This document shows positions 43,931 through 57,000 of a stretch of DNA of 64,000 bases, piece by piece; the first letter of the stretch is position 1; each line of letters starts with the position of its first letter. The DNA lies in contig CM047814.1 in the NCBI GenBank assembly GCA_026214975.1, positions 19,491,541 to 19,555,540 on the forward strand, written 5' to 3'. The position numbers and the translations under genes were made by a program. The notes below the pieces were generated by a model. The model was given only the letters and a program-made list of their open reading frames with translations, did not search any database and was not told the DNA's origin. Source of the DNA: Gentiana macrophylla. Taxonomy: Eukaryota; Streptophyta; Magnoliopsida; Gentianales; Gentianaceae.

Positions 43931-46900
43931 TGTTAGACCCCCCCAAGAGGCATGGGTTTGAGGATATGGTTGGATATGCACTTCAAGTGGCTGAAGAGGT
44001 GGATGGATCTGAGCCATCCATTATTGGGAAGTTGTGACATGTTCATAGGCATCTCAATGGCTTACTACCATGGGAGATGAAATTGAGTCACTTCAGAAGA
44101 ATGAGACTTGGGATTTGGTCAAGCAATCATATGGAAAATGGTGGTCAACTACAAATGGATCTCCAAGAAAATGAAAGGAATGTCATTTGGTGATGGCATA
44201 AGATATAAGGAATGTTTGGTTGCAAGAGGGTTCATTCTGAAGGATGGGGTGGACTATGAGGAGATATTCTCACCTGTAGTTTGACACACATCCATCAGGG
44301 TGTTACTAAAAGTAGTGGCACATCAGGATCTTGAACTTGTGCAGTTGGAAGTGAAGACATCTTTTCTGCATAGTGATGTAGATAGGGAGATATACATGAA
44401 TCAACTAGAGGATTTCCAAGTTCCTGGAAATGAAGGGTATGTTTGCAAACTGAGGAAGTCCTTGTATTGACTTACGCAGGCTCCAAGGTGTTAGGAAATC
44501 TACGCGGGATTGCATCGGAATTTAAAATTTATTTCGTTTTAACCAGGATCGACTTCGTTTAAGCAACAAACATATAAGTAGTAAACGAGAAAGTTACCTT
44601 GACTGATCTGAAAGATCGAAGCTTTATCGTCTACGAAGGAGTAGTGGTGCACGGAGCCGCCCAAGCATTCGGCCTCTACCGCTAGTCCACACGAACAGCC
44701 TGCTGGAATCCCATCATGGATTGCTACTAGAAAAACTTGGTTGATGGACCGACATTTTCTCTCTCTCAAAACTCTCTTTAAGAAGCTCTTATATTTTCTA
44801 GTAAATTAGAACTCTTCTGATTGTGATGTACAAAAGAGCTTGACACCCCTCACCTTATATAGATGAATGTGGCGCCCCTATGCCCCAAAAACTGATTGGA
44901 ATAAGCTTCCTAATAGATTGAGTTGAAATAAAACCTTTTACTAAGTAAAATAAGGAAAATAGATATTTTAGATTTATTCCATTCAATTTAATATCTCGTA
45001 TTGAATAAATTCAAGATATTGTCAATATTTAATATTGACTATCTTTATCTTATTACCATAAATCAATTTATACAAATCTATTAATATCTAATATTAATAT
45101 ATGATAATACTATTAATTAAATTGCACAATCCATACACTTAAAATCTGCGCCTCATATGCCAATAAATTGGCATCGGGAATATTCTTTAATTAATAAATA
45201 TAATTATTTTCTTGTATTTAATTTATTCATAATAAATAAATACCATCATATTAATTTATCACCATAACACTTGATAGCCGAGATAAACTTTCCTTATTTG
45301 GTTATCACTATAACCGTATTTTAATCCGGCTAGATGTTCTTATGTGTGTGACCCGATAGGCTTCCGAATATGTTGGCCGTAGACATAAAGTGCAAATTAC
45401 GAATTTGCCCTTCATGCCTAGCGATCACAGAATAGCGTCTAGCAACACACCGTGACCCCCAAACATCGGAATAGTCAAATGCAATGACTACTACCTTTCA
45501 TGTGAAACGGTTACCGTGTAAGTAGAATCCTATCGTTGTTACAATATCCATACGGTCGTATATCAAGTGTCAAACATCAACGACCGTATCTTATAACCTG
45601 GATATCGTACTCTTTGCAAAGATTTTCGAGAATAAGACATTCCTTATAAGAAGGCCCTTTCGGATATTCACTCATAATCATAGGATACGCGATTTCCGGA
45701 CGAGCAACATGAATCTTACGCATGCTTCAGTATCGCATCCAATCACTACCGCATGATCGCCCCATGGCTACGGGAGACCTCAACAGTGTCAAAGTATGAC
45801 AATCCACACCGTGATATCATGAAGACTCAGGTCTCATGATAATTACACAACCACCACATAGTGCGACACTTAATAAAGTAAGTGTGTCAGTCTAACGTAC
45901 ACATTCTCTAATACATGTCCACGTACAGTCCAAGTGTCCCTACACTTTGATAGACGAGATCTATCCCTACATTCAATAAGATATAAGACATCTAATACGT
46001 GATAGTCTAATCGTACTATTAATGCCCCATTTAATAATACATACGACTAGAGACATTTAAGTATCAAACCTTTTAAAGTGAGTGAGATATCATCAACCAT
46101 AGTCACTATAATGATTTTTCTTTCACAGTTTGACAATAGGGACGTTATCATATAACAATATCATAATTGGTCCGTTAAACGAACAAATATATAATAACAG
46201 AAAAGCCATTTATAGTAATGATCCGACCCGGTCGGATCCGGTCCAATCCGATTGGGTTTAGGACACTATTTCAACACAAGGCAGCGGTATAAGAAGTTTG
46301 ACAACTATATGATCCAGCTCGGTTATAACATAAGTCAATATGATTGTTGTGTTTATCACAACAAGCTAAATGATGGTTCAATGATCTATCTGGTTCTGTA
46401 TGTGGATGATGGATGATATGCTGATAGCTGCTGTGAACAAGTTTGACATTCAAGATCTGAACAATCAGCTCTAAGCTGAATTTGAGATGAAGGATTCAGA
46501 TGAAGCAAAGAACATTCCGGGAATAAAGATCTACAATCATAAGAAGAATGGGAATTTGTTCTTGTCTTAGCAGGGTTGTATTGAGAACATATTGGCCAAG
46601 TTTGGCATGTCAGCAGCCAAACCTATAAACACTCCAATGGCACCTAATCTACATATGTCTGATGTCTTTGCTCCACAGTTAGATGAGGAGGAATAATACA
46701 TGCCAAGGGTTCCATACACTAGTGTAGTGGGCAGTCTGATGTATGTCATGGTTTGCACTATACCTGATTTGGCTCAGGTAGGCGGAGTTTTCAGCAGGTT
46801 TATGGGTCAATCTAGAAATGAACACTGGAAAGATGCGAAGATGGTGTTTAGGTACCTTAGGGTACTTCTGATATTGAACTCATTTATGGATGTGGTTCTT

Positions 46901-47085
46901 AATGTTTGGTCAAATGGTACTGTGATTCTGATTTTGCTGCTGATATGGACATCATGAGATCTATGACTGAATATGTGTTTTACTTTGGGTGGTTATGTGA
47001 TTAGTTGGAAGACAACTTTACAGGCAACAATGACATTGTCTACTACTGAAGCAGAGTATATGACACTAGCATTGACTATTTGAGG
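43931..47085 (+). pseudogene. Copia C pol fragment (RT and RNase H), split by a solo LTR
   Basis: Reverse transcriptase starts with GFEDMVGYALQVAEEV (about 43960) and a frame-broken NETWDLVK block (about 44100), reaching QAPR at 44488. It resumes after the LTR at about 46277 with RYKKFDNYMIQLGY, then LYVDDMLIA (about 46398-46430), LAKFGMSAAKPINTPM (about 46595), VGSLMYVMVCTIPDLA (46727-46776) and RNase H ISWKTTLQATMTLSTTEAEY (about 47001-47060). Many stops and shifts. Neither LTR of its own is present. RNase H after RT with STTEAEY is the Copia signature. Confidence 0.85.
44489..46276 (-). mobile_element. Solo LTR, 1788 bp, with CAAGG target-site duplication
   Basis: TGTTAGGAAATCTACG (44489) to CTATTTCAACA (46276), with a perfect CAAGG at 44484-44488 and 46277-46281. 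The TSD restores the conserved QAPR-x-WYKKF motif of the host Copia. A TATA-like CTATATAAGG on the minus strand near 44860 suggests minus orientation. It shares layout and some words (AATGCCCCAT) with family L1 but is diverged from it. Confidence 0.92.
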
Positions 47086-47142
47086 GTATGTTTTTGAACT
47101 TGATCATAATATCAGATCTTTTTTTCCCTTTTTTTTGAGTGA

Positions 47143-47315
47143 GAGTTAGAGCTGCTAACAAACAGAGCCGATCGTGAACATATTCGGATTCGGCTCGTAT
47201 AAGCTCATGTTCGTTTGTTTGTTAATCTTAATGAACCAAACTCAAACATATTGTTGTGCTCGTTTATTAAACGAACAAATGCGAGCTAGCTCGCAGATAT
47301 TCGTTAATGTTCGTG

Positions 47316-47390
<75 letters not shown>

Positions 47391-47785
47391 AGTTTCAAAA
47401 TGCTAACCATAAATCTCTAATGATATCTTAGTATCGTTTCACCATTGTCTCTATCGATCTTCTTAATATTCTCCATATCAACTATCTAGTTAATACAAAT
47501 AAAATACAAAAAAAAAAAAAAAAAAAAACAAACTCAGAAGACATTCAACTCATTTGTCATTTCACACTTGAAAGCGGTAGTTGAAGAACATTAGCATAAG
47601 TTGTAAAAAGGGAGGCATGCTCGTTCGAGCTCGGCTCGAGCCCGAGCAATATATTAATGAACAGAGCTCAAACATAAATTTGTGTTCGTTTCGTAAACAA
47701 ACAAACTTGAGCTCGTTCGTGTACTAAGCAAACACAAACCCAAACATCATATATTCGGTTCGGTTCGGCTCGTTTACAGCTCTAG
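47143..47785. mobile_element. MITE-like repeat with GAGCTGTAAACGAGCC termini
   Basis: Left TTAGAGCTGCTAACAAACAG and right (minus strand) TAGAGCTGTAAACGAGCCGA are inverted. The interior repeats GTTCGTTTGTTTG, AACGAACAAA and GAGCTCGTTCG words and contains an (AC)n(AT)n microsatellite (47316-47382). Related pieces lie at 58855-59030 and 63900-64000. No ORF. Confidence 0.6.
47316..47382. repeat. Microsatellite (AC)n(AT)n
   Basis: About 17 AC units followed by about 16 AT units. Confidence 0.95.
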
Positions 47786-48440
47786 AGATGATGAATCAAT
47801 TTCATTTTGGATGAATGAGGTGTCGGGTTTCATAATCTCTTTGTTTCTTCCTGCGATGATTTATGAGGAATTACCATTACAATTTGGTTTGAGAATTGAT
47901 ATTGCACTTTAATCCAGTTAAAGAATGACATATGCATTTTTACTATTTTGTTGTCATCATATGTTTGATTATTATGTCCACCAGAGGGTGCACATAGTAC
48001 TACAAGTATTATAAGTAGAAATAATGAAATTGAATTGATTATTATTCACAACATCGCTTTTAATGCATAAACACTAGTCATGCGACAATATCTTTACCAT
48101 ATACAATATGTATCATACTTTGTGTGTACTTTATATCCATGGATCATGAGTTCCAATTTGAAACAAGCAATTTTCGATTTACATATGTAATCATTTTAAT
48201 TTAGTACTCTTTTTCAAATTTTACGATGTCTCGTGCAATACACGGGTTTTCTGTCAGTATAAATCAATTTGGATATACTTGATTCCAACTCGATATACTT
48301 AAAGAAAAATGATTTCCTACATGAAATTTTTAATTATTCAATGTAACTCATAAATAAGATCTAGTAGTAAAATATAAAATTCAATATTGTCAAAGTTACA
48401 AAAGTTAATAAATATTGATCCATCTTTTATTTATGTACAC
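47786..48440. other. No gene; a degenerate Helitron-type 3' end near 48230
   Basis: AT-rich. At about 48228-48247 TCTCGTGCAATACACGGG resembles the Helitron hairpin CCCGTGCAATGCACGGG, followed by a non-canonical CTGTCAGT. Probably the remnant of a third Helitron of the family. Confidence 0.4.
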
Positions 48441-48445
48441 ATATT

Positions 48446-49120
48446 TTTTTCGCAAGGTATCCTGACGGAGGTCGGACTAGCCATCGCCACGTGTCATTTC
48501 TCATAGATCAAACATAAAATGAAGACAAAGAAAATGCAATATTAAGGCCCAGGAGCCTCACTTCATGCCTAAGGGCAGACCTAAACCTCATGTGGGAGAT
48601 CAGTCTTGCTGGCTCCTCAGACCACCGCAGGACGGCTAGGTCGCAATGGAGCTCGGTTAAGTGTAGTTCGGGCCGAGACGGCCTAAGGGGCTCGACGCTG
48701 GTCGGCTGGAGCCTTCCTTATCTGAATTACGCACGTGTTTATAATAAAAGATAATTGTGGGAAAATCATAAGGATCCTTCTCCCATTAGAACTCCGATCC
48801 TATTATTTGAATACATTCGGGATTATCCCCTAAATAAAAGGGATTAACACGTTTTAAAGTCCCTGATGGACACAACACATGGTGCCATGGACGAGATGTC
48901 CTTTATATAAACAATCCTAATGATCTATGAGAGACTTGATTCCTAAACAATTACAGGATACGTAGGCAATTTGGGTTACCATTTACTCCAGGCTCGGTCT
49001 AAAATCACAAAACACCACCCATGTTTTAAGTCCTTTTTAGGGCTCATATCTTGAATTTATTGTCGTTAGGGTTTTGGCTCGGATTTATCTCTAGACGATT
49101 TCCAGCATCGTCATATCCCC
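48446..49120 (+). mobile_element. Possible LTR fragment
   Basis: Less AT-rich block with a TTTATATAAACAATCC TATA-like site at about 48901 and an end reading CATATCCCCTAACA at about 49125. No second copy, primer site or TSD found, so the assignment is weak. Confidence 0.3.
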
Positions 49121-49254
49121 TAACAATTGTTTGAGACTAATCATACGAGGCACTGTCGGACACTCTTTTGCCCACCGTAGAGCACACGGACGATATTGTA
49201 TACGGCACTATGATCGTAAAAAGCAATATTCGGTTAAGAGGCACTATGTTTAGG

Positions 49255-50130
49255 CTTCGAAACAAAACCGTGATATGCTTGGTGGTGCGAGCTCGTTTAT
49301 GGGACCATATTGGGTTTGGCATGCCATTTGGTGCTTGTCGGTAAAGCCACATATTAAGCATTTTCTATGGCGGTGCATGCATGATTGTTTGCCTAGTAGT
49401 GCAAACCTCTGTAAGCACAAAGTTGTAAGTGAAAGATGTGGTGTAGGTGAGAAGAAACTTCAACACATGTTTTTTCATTGCGATATCCCGTGAGCGGTGT
49501 GGAGGCGAGTTTGTGACAATCTCGTAGTTAGTGCCCCGGCCTCTTGTGTTGATTTCAAGGGGTTTCTTGCTTATCTTGTCTCGAATGAGAATAAGAACAT
49601 TGCGTTCCTTGTGATGTTGATGTAGAAAATCTGAAAGTTTCGTTGTGCTTGGCTTTATGATAACGTACATGTTGATGTTAAGAATTTAGTCTGAACATCA
49701 CAGATGAAGGCGGAAGAGTATGGTGAGGCACTGCGTGTTCCGCGTGAGCGCACCCGACAGTATGTGTGGCTCCAGCTCCTAGCATTATGAAGTACAATGC
49801 AGATGCTTCAACACTGGATGATCGACGTGCTATTGGTATCATTTCTCAGGATCACGATGGTCGAATCCTCCACGCTATTTTGGAATATATTCACGGATCA
49901 TATGCAATAAATGTAGTATAAATGATCGCAATACAACGCGGTCTAATGGAGACGATGCTACGGGGCTACCAAAAGATTTTGTTGGAGAGTGATGCATTGT
50001 TGTGTGTTGCTTGCAGAACCTGATTGATGACTTGTCCTTGTTAAAGTGTCTTGTTACGGATTGCATAGCTTTGACATCCAATTTTCTTTCATGTTCTTTT
50101 CGTTTTGTCAAGCATACCGGCAATGCGCCG
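49255..50130 (+). pseudogene. LINE C-terminal fragment (RT zinc-binding and RNase H)
   Basis: 49275 onward reads VWHAIWCLSVKPHIKHFLWR and CLPSSANLCKHKV, then EKKLQHMFFHCDIP, the zf-RVT block at the end of plant LINE ORF2. After a stop at 49491 the frame changes. From about 49786 it reads KYNADASTLDDRR, GIISQDHDGRIL and YQKILLESDALL, the RNase H domain, with an interrupting stop. It ends near 50130. It lies 900 bases upstream of the Brr2 start and is not part of that gene. Confidence 0.75.
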
Positions 50131-50256
50131 GCTCATTTGCTTGATTAGTTAGGATTGTCGGATCATGGTGTGGTTGTTGGAGTTATGATGTACAATTATG
50201 TTTTGATGCAATCTATGGTTTCGGTTTTCTAAGAAAATCTTAGGATTAGCTCATTT

Positions 50257-50372
50257 TTTATTTTTATTTTTTGACGGATACAAAACAAACACACGCACAC
50301 ACACTTTTGTCCCACTGAGACTCGAACCCGAAACATTCGGATTAACAACCTCAGTGACTGCCTTATCGGCAT
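50257..50372 (-). mobile_element. tRNA-derived SINE, 116 bp, with 13-base TSD
   Basis: On the minus strand: GATAAGGCAGTCACTGAGG (A-box region), then B-box GGGTTCGAGTCTC (about 50320-50332), and a GT-rich then AT-rich tail. The direct repeat GATTAGCTCATTT is at 50244-50256 and 50373-50385. It sits about 250 bases upstream of the Brr2 TATA box. Confidence 0.88.
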
Positions 50373-50628
50373 GATTAGCTCATTTAGTTCATAAATAATA
50401 ATAAAAAAATAAAAATAAAATAAAAACCAATTTAGTATTCTAATAGTATTTGACGAACCGTATAAATCGAATCATTCAAATAAAAAAGGGGGAGTTCTAT
50501 GGTAGGACTCACTTGTAAGGAAAGACCTACGTGACATCATATGAACCACACAGTTTTATTCTGTAACTTTACTGTTTAATTTATATCATGCCACATAGGG
50601 GACTCGGAGTCCCTACCTTAGAATTTCC

Positions 50629-50636
50629 TATAAAAA
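50629..50636 (+). promoter_or_regulatory. TATA box of the Brr2 gene
   Basis: TATAAAAA lies about 245 bases before a 5'-UTR donor site and about 377 before the ATG. A telo-box-like AAACCCT (50756-50762), common in plant housekeeping promoters/leaders, follows in a pyrimidine-rich leader. Confidence 0.5.
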
Positions 50637-50873
50637 GTAGCCCACTTACAAACGATTTGGTTCACTCACAATTTTACACACACCTTTTCTAATGAAACCG
50701 ACCTTTCCTTGGTCACGTTGTTTATTTAGGTCTCCTCCCCAAAATCGCTCGGGTTAAACCCTCACCTCTCCCGGCTACTCCTCCTTTTTGTCTCTGCTAC
50801 ATACCGTTTCGCTGCCGTTCACTGCTGCTTCTTCGCCGAGCTTCTTTTGAGGACCGGTGCCCTAATTGTTCTG

Positions 50874-50981
50874 GTAAGTACGAATCTAATTTTGATAGTT
50901 CAGGGATTTTTTTTTCTTTGTGTTTGTGTAATTTAAAGTCTCGTGTTTTTCCTAACATTTTATTTATATTGCTGTAACTAG
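50874..50981 (+). other. 5'-UTR intron of the Brr2 gene
   Basis: Donor CTG|GTAAGT at 50874 and acceptor AACTAG| at 50981, after which the leader continues to the ATG at 51006. The intron is T-rich, as plant introns usually are. A leader intron is common in plant housekeeping genes. Confidence 0.65.
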
Positions 50982-51005
50982 GGTTTTGGTTCGTGGGAGT
51001 AGAAA

Positions 51006-54000
51006 ATGGCACACCCGAATGGTGGAGCTGAGGCACACGCCCGCTTCAAGCAGTATGAATATCGAGCAAACTCTAGTTTGGTTTTGACCACTGATTCTCG
51101 TCCCCGTGATACCCATGAGCCTACTGGGGAGCCTGAGTCACTTTGGGGAAAGATTGATCCCAAATCCTTCGGTGACCGTGCTCATAGGAGCAAGCCTCCA
51201 GAGCTGGAAGAGAGGCTCAGCAAGTCTAAGAAGAAGAAGGTTAGAGATGTAGACGCTAATGATCCTGTTCCCACTAGACAAACAAAGAAGAGGCGTCTTA
51301 TGGAGGAATCGGTCCTCACATCTTCTGACGATGTTGTTTATCAGCCTAAAACTAAAGAAACCCGGGCTGCTTATGAGGCGTTGCTCAGTCTCATTCAGCA
51401 ACAATTAGGTGGCCAGCCTCTGAACATTGTTAGCGGTGCTGCGGATGAGATTATGGCTGTTCTAAAAAACGATTATTTGAAGAATACCGAGAAAAAGAAG
51501 GAGATTGAGAAGTTGCTTAATACAATTCCTACCCAGATGTTTGATCAGCTTGTATCCATCGGAAAGCTCATCACTGACTACCAAGATAGTGGTGATGTCA
51601 ATGGGACTACTGCTGCTGGAAATACTGATGAGGCTCTTGATAATGATGTTGGCGTGGCTGTTGAGTTTGAGGATAATGAAGAAGAGGAAGATGACAGCGA
51701 CTATGATTTAGTGCGTGATGACGAAGAGGATGAAGATGATGCAACGGATGCAAATGGCGCTGGAGGCATGCAGATGGGTGGGGTTGATGATGATGAGATG
51801 CAAGATGCTGACGAGGAAATGACCCTGAATGTTCAGGATATCGATGCTTATTGGCTGCAAAGGAAAATTTCGCATGCTCATGACCAGAAGATTGACCCCC
51901 AGCAAAGCCAGGATCTTGCTGAGGAGGTTCTCAAGATTCTTGCTGAAGGCGATGACCGTGATGTTGAGAACAAACTGCTGCTGCATCTACAATTTGAACA
52001 GTTTAAACTCATTAAGTACTTGTTGAGGAACAGGTTGAAGATAGTATGGGGTACTCGTCTGGCAAGGGCTGAAGACCAAGAGAAAAGAAATAAGATCGAA
52101 GAGGAAATGATGGCCCTTGGTCAAGCCCATGCTGTAATTTTGGAGCAGCTGCATGCCACCAGGGCAACTGCAAAAGAGAGACAAAGGAACTTAGAGAAAA
52201 GTATAAGAGAAGAGGCTCGTCGGCTGAAGGACGAAACTGCAGGTGATGGGGATCGACGCCTTAGGGATGGAGAAGTAGATACTGGTGGATTAACTGGGCA
52301 AAGACAGTTGCTTGATCTTGACAGCCTTGCATTTCCTGATGGGGGTCTTCTGATGGCAAATAGGAAGTGCGAACTTCCAGGTGGTTCTTACCGGGATCAC
52401 AAGAAGGGATATGACGAAGTTTATGTGCCTGGCTTGAAACCAAAACCTTTTGCACCCGGGGAGCAGCTTATTAAGATATCTTCCATGCCTGACTGGGCGC
52501 AACCAGCTTTCCAAGGGATGAACCAATTGAACAGGATACAGAGTAAAGTTTATGAGACTGCCCTTTTCAGTGCAGAGAACATCCTTTTGTGTGCTCCAAC
52601 TGGTGCTGGAAAGACAAATGTTGCTATGCTTACCATCCTACAGCAGATAGCGTTAAACAAGAATGAAGATGGGTCTTTCAGTCATGGTAACTACAAAATT
52701 GTTTATGTAGCTCCAATGAAGGCTTTGGTCGCTGAAGTGGTTGGTAATCTTTCAAATCGTTTGAAGCATTATGGTATTGAGGTGAAGGAGTTGAGTGGAG
52801 ACCAGTCATTGACCCGTCAACAGATTGAAGAGACTCAGATTATTGTTACTACTCCAGAGAAATGGGACATAATAACTAGAAAATCTGGGGACAGGACCTA
52901 TACTCAACTTGTAAAGTTGCTCATCATCGATGAGATACATCTGTTGCACGATAATCGAGGCCCTGTACTGGAAAGTATTGTTGCGCGAACTGTTAGGCAA
53001 ATTGAAACAACTAAAGAGCACATTCGGTTGGTGGGTTTATCCGCTACACTCCCTAACTATGAAGATGTTGCATTGTTTTTGCGTGTTGATCCAGACAAGG
53101 GGCTCTTTCATTTTGACAATAGCTACAGGCCTGTTCCTCTTGCTCAACAGTATATAGGAATCTCGGTTAAGAAGCCCCTGCAAAGATTTCAGTTGATGAA
53201 CGATGTGTGCTATGAAAAGGTAATAAATGCTGCAGGAAAGCATCAGGTGCTTATTTTTGTCCATTCTAGGAAAGAAACCTCGAAGACTGCTCGTGCTATT
53301 CGTGACACTGCCCTTGCTAATGATACACTTGGTAAATTTCTCAAAGAGGATAGCGCAAGCCGGGAAATTCTTCAGAGTCATACAGAACTTGTGAAGAGCA
53401 ATGACCTCAAAGACTTGTTACCTTATGGGTTCGCAATTCATCATGCTGGGATGGTTAGAGCTGACCGTCAAATTGTTGAGGAGTTGTTTTCTAGCAAGAA
53501 TGTGCAAGTGCTGGTTTCTACAGCTACCTTAGCTTGGGGTGTCAATTTACCTGCCCATACTGTCATCATTAAAGGTACCCAAATTTACAATCCTGAAAAG
53601 GGAGCATGGACCGAGCTTAGTCCTCTGGATGTCATGCAGATGCTTGGTCGAGCTGGAAGGCCTCAGTATGACACATTGGGTGAAGGCATTATCATAACTG
53701 GCCATACTGAACTCCAGTATTATCTTTCTCTGATGAACCAGCAGCTCCCAATAGAAAGCCAGTTTGTGTCCAAACTGGCTGATCAGTTGAATGCTGAAAT
53801 TGTGCTCGGAACCGTACAGAATGCTAATGAAGCTAAAATATGGCTAGGCTATACATATCTCTACATCCGTATGCTACGAAATCCTTCTCTTTATGGAATA
53901 AGTGCGGATACTTCCAAGACAGATAAGTCTTTGGATGAAAGGAGAGCAGACTTGGTAAGCATTGCTGCATTATGCCCCCCCAACCCACAATTGCCTCCCT

Positions 54001-57000
54001 TTGAATTGCCCCCTGTTTTCCTGTATGTTAATTTGTTTGAGCTCTCTTTGTCATATGCTAATGATTTAAACTTGATAGTAACCAATTTTTCCCGTTATTG
54101 GTCATTTTATGGTGAATGCAATACATTTGTAGGCCATCATTTTCTGTCTCATGGATGCTTCATTTGATCAGTTTCTTCAAGCCCATTGAATTGTCGGCCA
54201 GTTTAATGGCTGATGTTTCATTTTTAATTTTTTTTATCGTAGATTCATTCCTGTTTTTGTGTGTTTTTGTTAACATTTGTCAATGACCAATGCAGTATAC
54301 TAAAATGCTTCATAATCTTTGGCGCAATGCTTCCATGCTCTGGCTCCCTATTATGCATATGCATACATATATACTTATATACTACATCCATGCACCTGCA
54401 TGGTATGTGTGTGTGTGTATGTGTGTGTCTATATTTATATAATGCTATTGCAGAAGTGGGCAAAGTGGCAAGGTTATCTTATGAATGTAGCAATTTTTTG
54501 GCCCTTGTGATGACTTTTACATTCCTAGAATAGTAGGTCTAAATGGCCCGGACGTTTCTTGAAACTCCGCGTATGTGAAAATTGAAATGCTGACATGCCC
54601 TTATTTGCAATTTTATTTTCTAGTTTGATATGTTTTATGGGTTTAAGGAGATATCTTACTGTGCTTTGGTGGATTTTGTTTCTAAGTACCATTAATATTA
54701 TTTGCTTACGTCATCATCACATTTGAGATCTATGCTTTTGAATTTCTGTAGAAGAATCTGAGACTTTTGTTTATATTGTAGGTTCATTCAGCTGCGACAG
54801 TATTGGACAAAAATAACCTGGTCAAGTATGACAGAAAAAGTGGCTATTTCCAGGTCACTGACCTTGGTCGTATTGCTAGTTACTATTATATAACTCATGG
54901 AACTATATCTATCTTCAATGAGCATTTGAAGCCTACGATGGGCGATATCGAGCTTTGTCGTCTGTTCTCGCTCAGTGAAGAATTCAAGTATGTGACTGTG
55001 CGACAAGATGAAAAGATGGAGCTGGCAAAGCTTTTGGACCGTGTTCCTATACCCATTAAAGAATCTCTTGAGGAGCCAAGTGCCAAGATTAATGTGTTGC
55101 TTCAAGCGTATATTTCACAGCTGAAACTTGAAGGACTGTCTCTGACATCTGACATGGTGTTCATTACGCAGGTGTGTTTCTTAGAGATAAAATGCTATTT
55201 CTGCTCAACATTTTTTTGTATGAATCTGGTTATAGTTGTTTGTTCTGCAATTGATACTTATTCTGTACTTCCTTTTCTGCAGAGTGCTGGTCGTCTTATG
55301 AGAGCTTTATTTGAGATTGTTCTCAAAAGGGGATGGGCGCAGTTAACTGAGAAGGCTTTGAAATGGTGCAAGATGATTAACAGAAGAATGTGGGGTGTGC
55401 ATACACCACTTCGTCAATTCCATGGTATTCCAAATCAAATATTGCACACGTTGGAGAGGAAAGATATGGCTTGGGAAAGGTACTATGATCTGTCTTCGCA
55501 AGAGATTGGGGAACTTATCCGTTATCAAAAGATGGGTAAAACTATTCACAAATGTATTCACCAGTTTCCTAAGCTTAATCTGGCAGCACACGTTCAACCA
55601 ATCACTCGTTCAGTTCTGCGGGTTGAACTTACAATTACTCCAGATTTCCAGTGGGAGGATAAAATACATGGTTTTGTAGAACCTTTTTGGGTGATTGTGG
55701 AGGATAATGATGGAGAATTTATTCTTCACCATGAATATTTTCTACTGAAGAAGCAATATATTGACGAGGATCATGCTCTGGACTTCACTGTTCCCATCTA
55801 TGAGCCACTTCCACCGCAGTACTATATACGTGTGGTGTCAGACCGATGGCTTGGGGCAGAGACTATTTTGCCTGTTTCTTTCAGGCATCTTATTTTGCCA
55901 GAAAAGTACCCTCCTCCCACGGAATTGTTAGATTTGCAACCTTTGCCTGTGACTGCACTCAGGAATCCGGCATACGAAGCTCTTTATCACCAATTCAAGC
56001 ATTTCAACCCTGTTCAAACTCAGGTTTTCACCATTCTGTACAACTCAGATGACAATGTTTTAGTAGCTGCTCCAACTGGTAGTGGGAAGACGATTTGTGC
56101 AGAATTTGCCGTACTGAGAAACTATCAGAAAGGAAGTGACACTGCCATGCGAGCAGTTTATATTGCTCCTATTGAAGCTCTTGCTAAGGAGAGGTACAAC
56201 GATTGGAGTAAGAAGTTTGGGGAGGGTCTAGGGATGAGAGTAGTTGAATTAACCGGGGAGACGGCAACAGACTTGAAATTGCTTGAAAAAGGTCAGGTGA
56301 TCATTAGCACTCCAGACAAATGGGATGCCTTATCACGCCGTTGGAAACAAAGGAAGCATGTCCAGCAGGTTAGTCTCTTCATAATTGATGAACTCCACCT
56401 TATTGGAGGCCAAGGTGGTCCTGTCTTGGAGGTTATAGTTTCTAGGATGAGATACATTGCGAGTCAGCTTGAGAACAAGATCCGCATCGTCGCCTTGTCA
56501 ACTTCACTGGCGAATGCCAAAGACTTGGGAGAATGGATCGGTGCTACGTCTCATGGACTTTTCAACTTCCCACCTGGGGTCCGGCCTGTACCTTTGGAAA
56601 TACACATTCAGGGCATCGATATTGCTAATTTCGAGGCAAGAATGCAGGCCATGACGAAACCAACATATACCGCGATCGTTCAGCATGCGAAGAACGGAAA
56701 GCCAGCTATTGTTTTTGTTCCTACCAGAAAACATGCCCGTCTTACTGCTGTTGACCTGATGACTTATGCTAGTGCAGGCGGGGACAACGTATTCGTTTTA
56801 CAATCTGCAGAAGATCTGAAGCCTTTTGTTGACAGAATCAGGGAACCTATGCTTAAAGAAACGCTTCAGTATGGTGTGGGTTATTTACACGAGGGATTGA
56901 CTGCTACAGATCAAGATATTGTTAAGACACTGTTTGAAACTGGTTGGATTCAGGTTTGCGTCATGAGCAGTTCAATGTGTTGGGGAGTGCCATTATCTGC

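Noticed and set aside
48446..49120. Confident call of a complete solo LTR
   Set aside because: A TATA-like site and a CTAACA end are present, but no matching start or target-site duplication was found; kept only as a weak fragment.
49137..49361. Minus-strand open frame of 74 codons
   Set aside because: Shadow of the plus-strand LINE zinc-binding fragment.
54261..54533. Open frame in the Brr2 region after 54167
   Set aside because: It lies in the intron 53955-54781, which has good GT..AG borders and keeps the Brr2 frame when removed.
55172..55282. Reading straight through 55172-55282 as coding
   Set aside because: The segment is open by chance (111 bases), but GTGTGT..TGCAG borders and the conserved ITQ|SAGRL joint show it is an intron.
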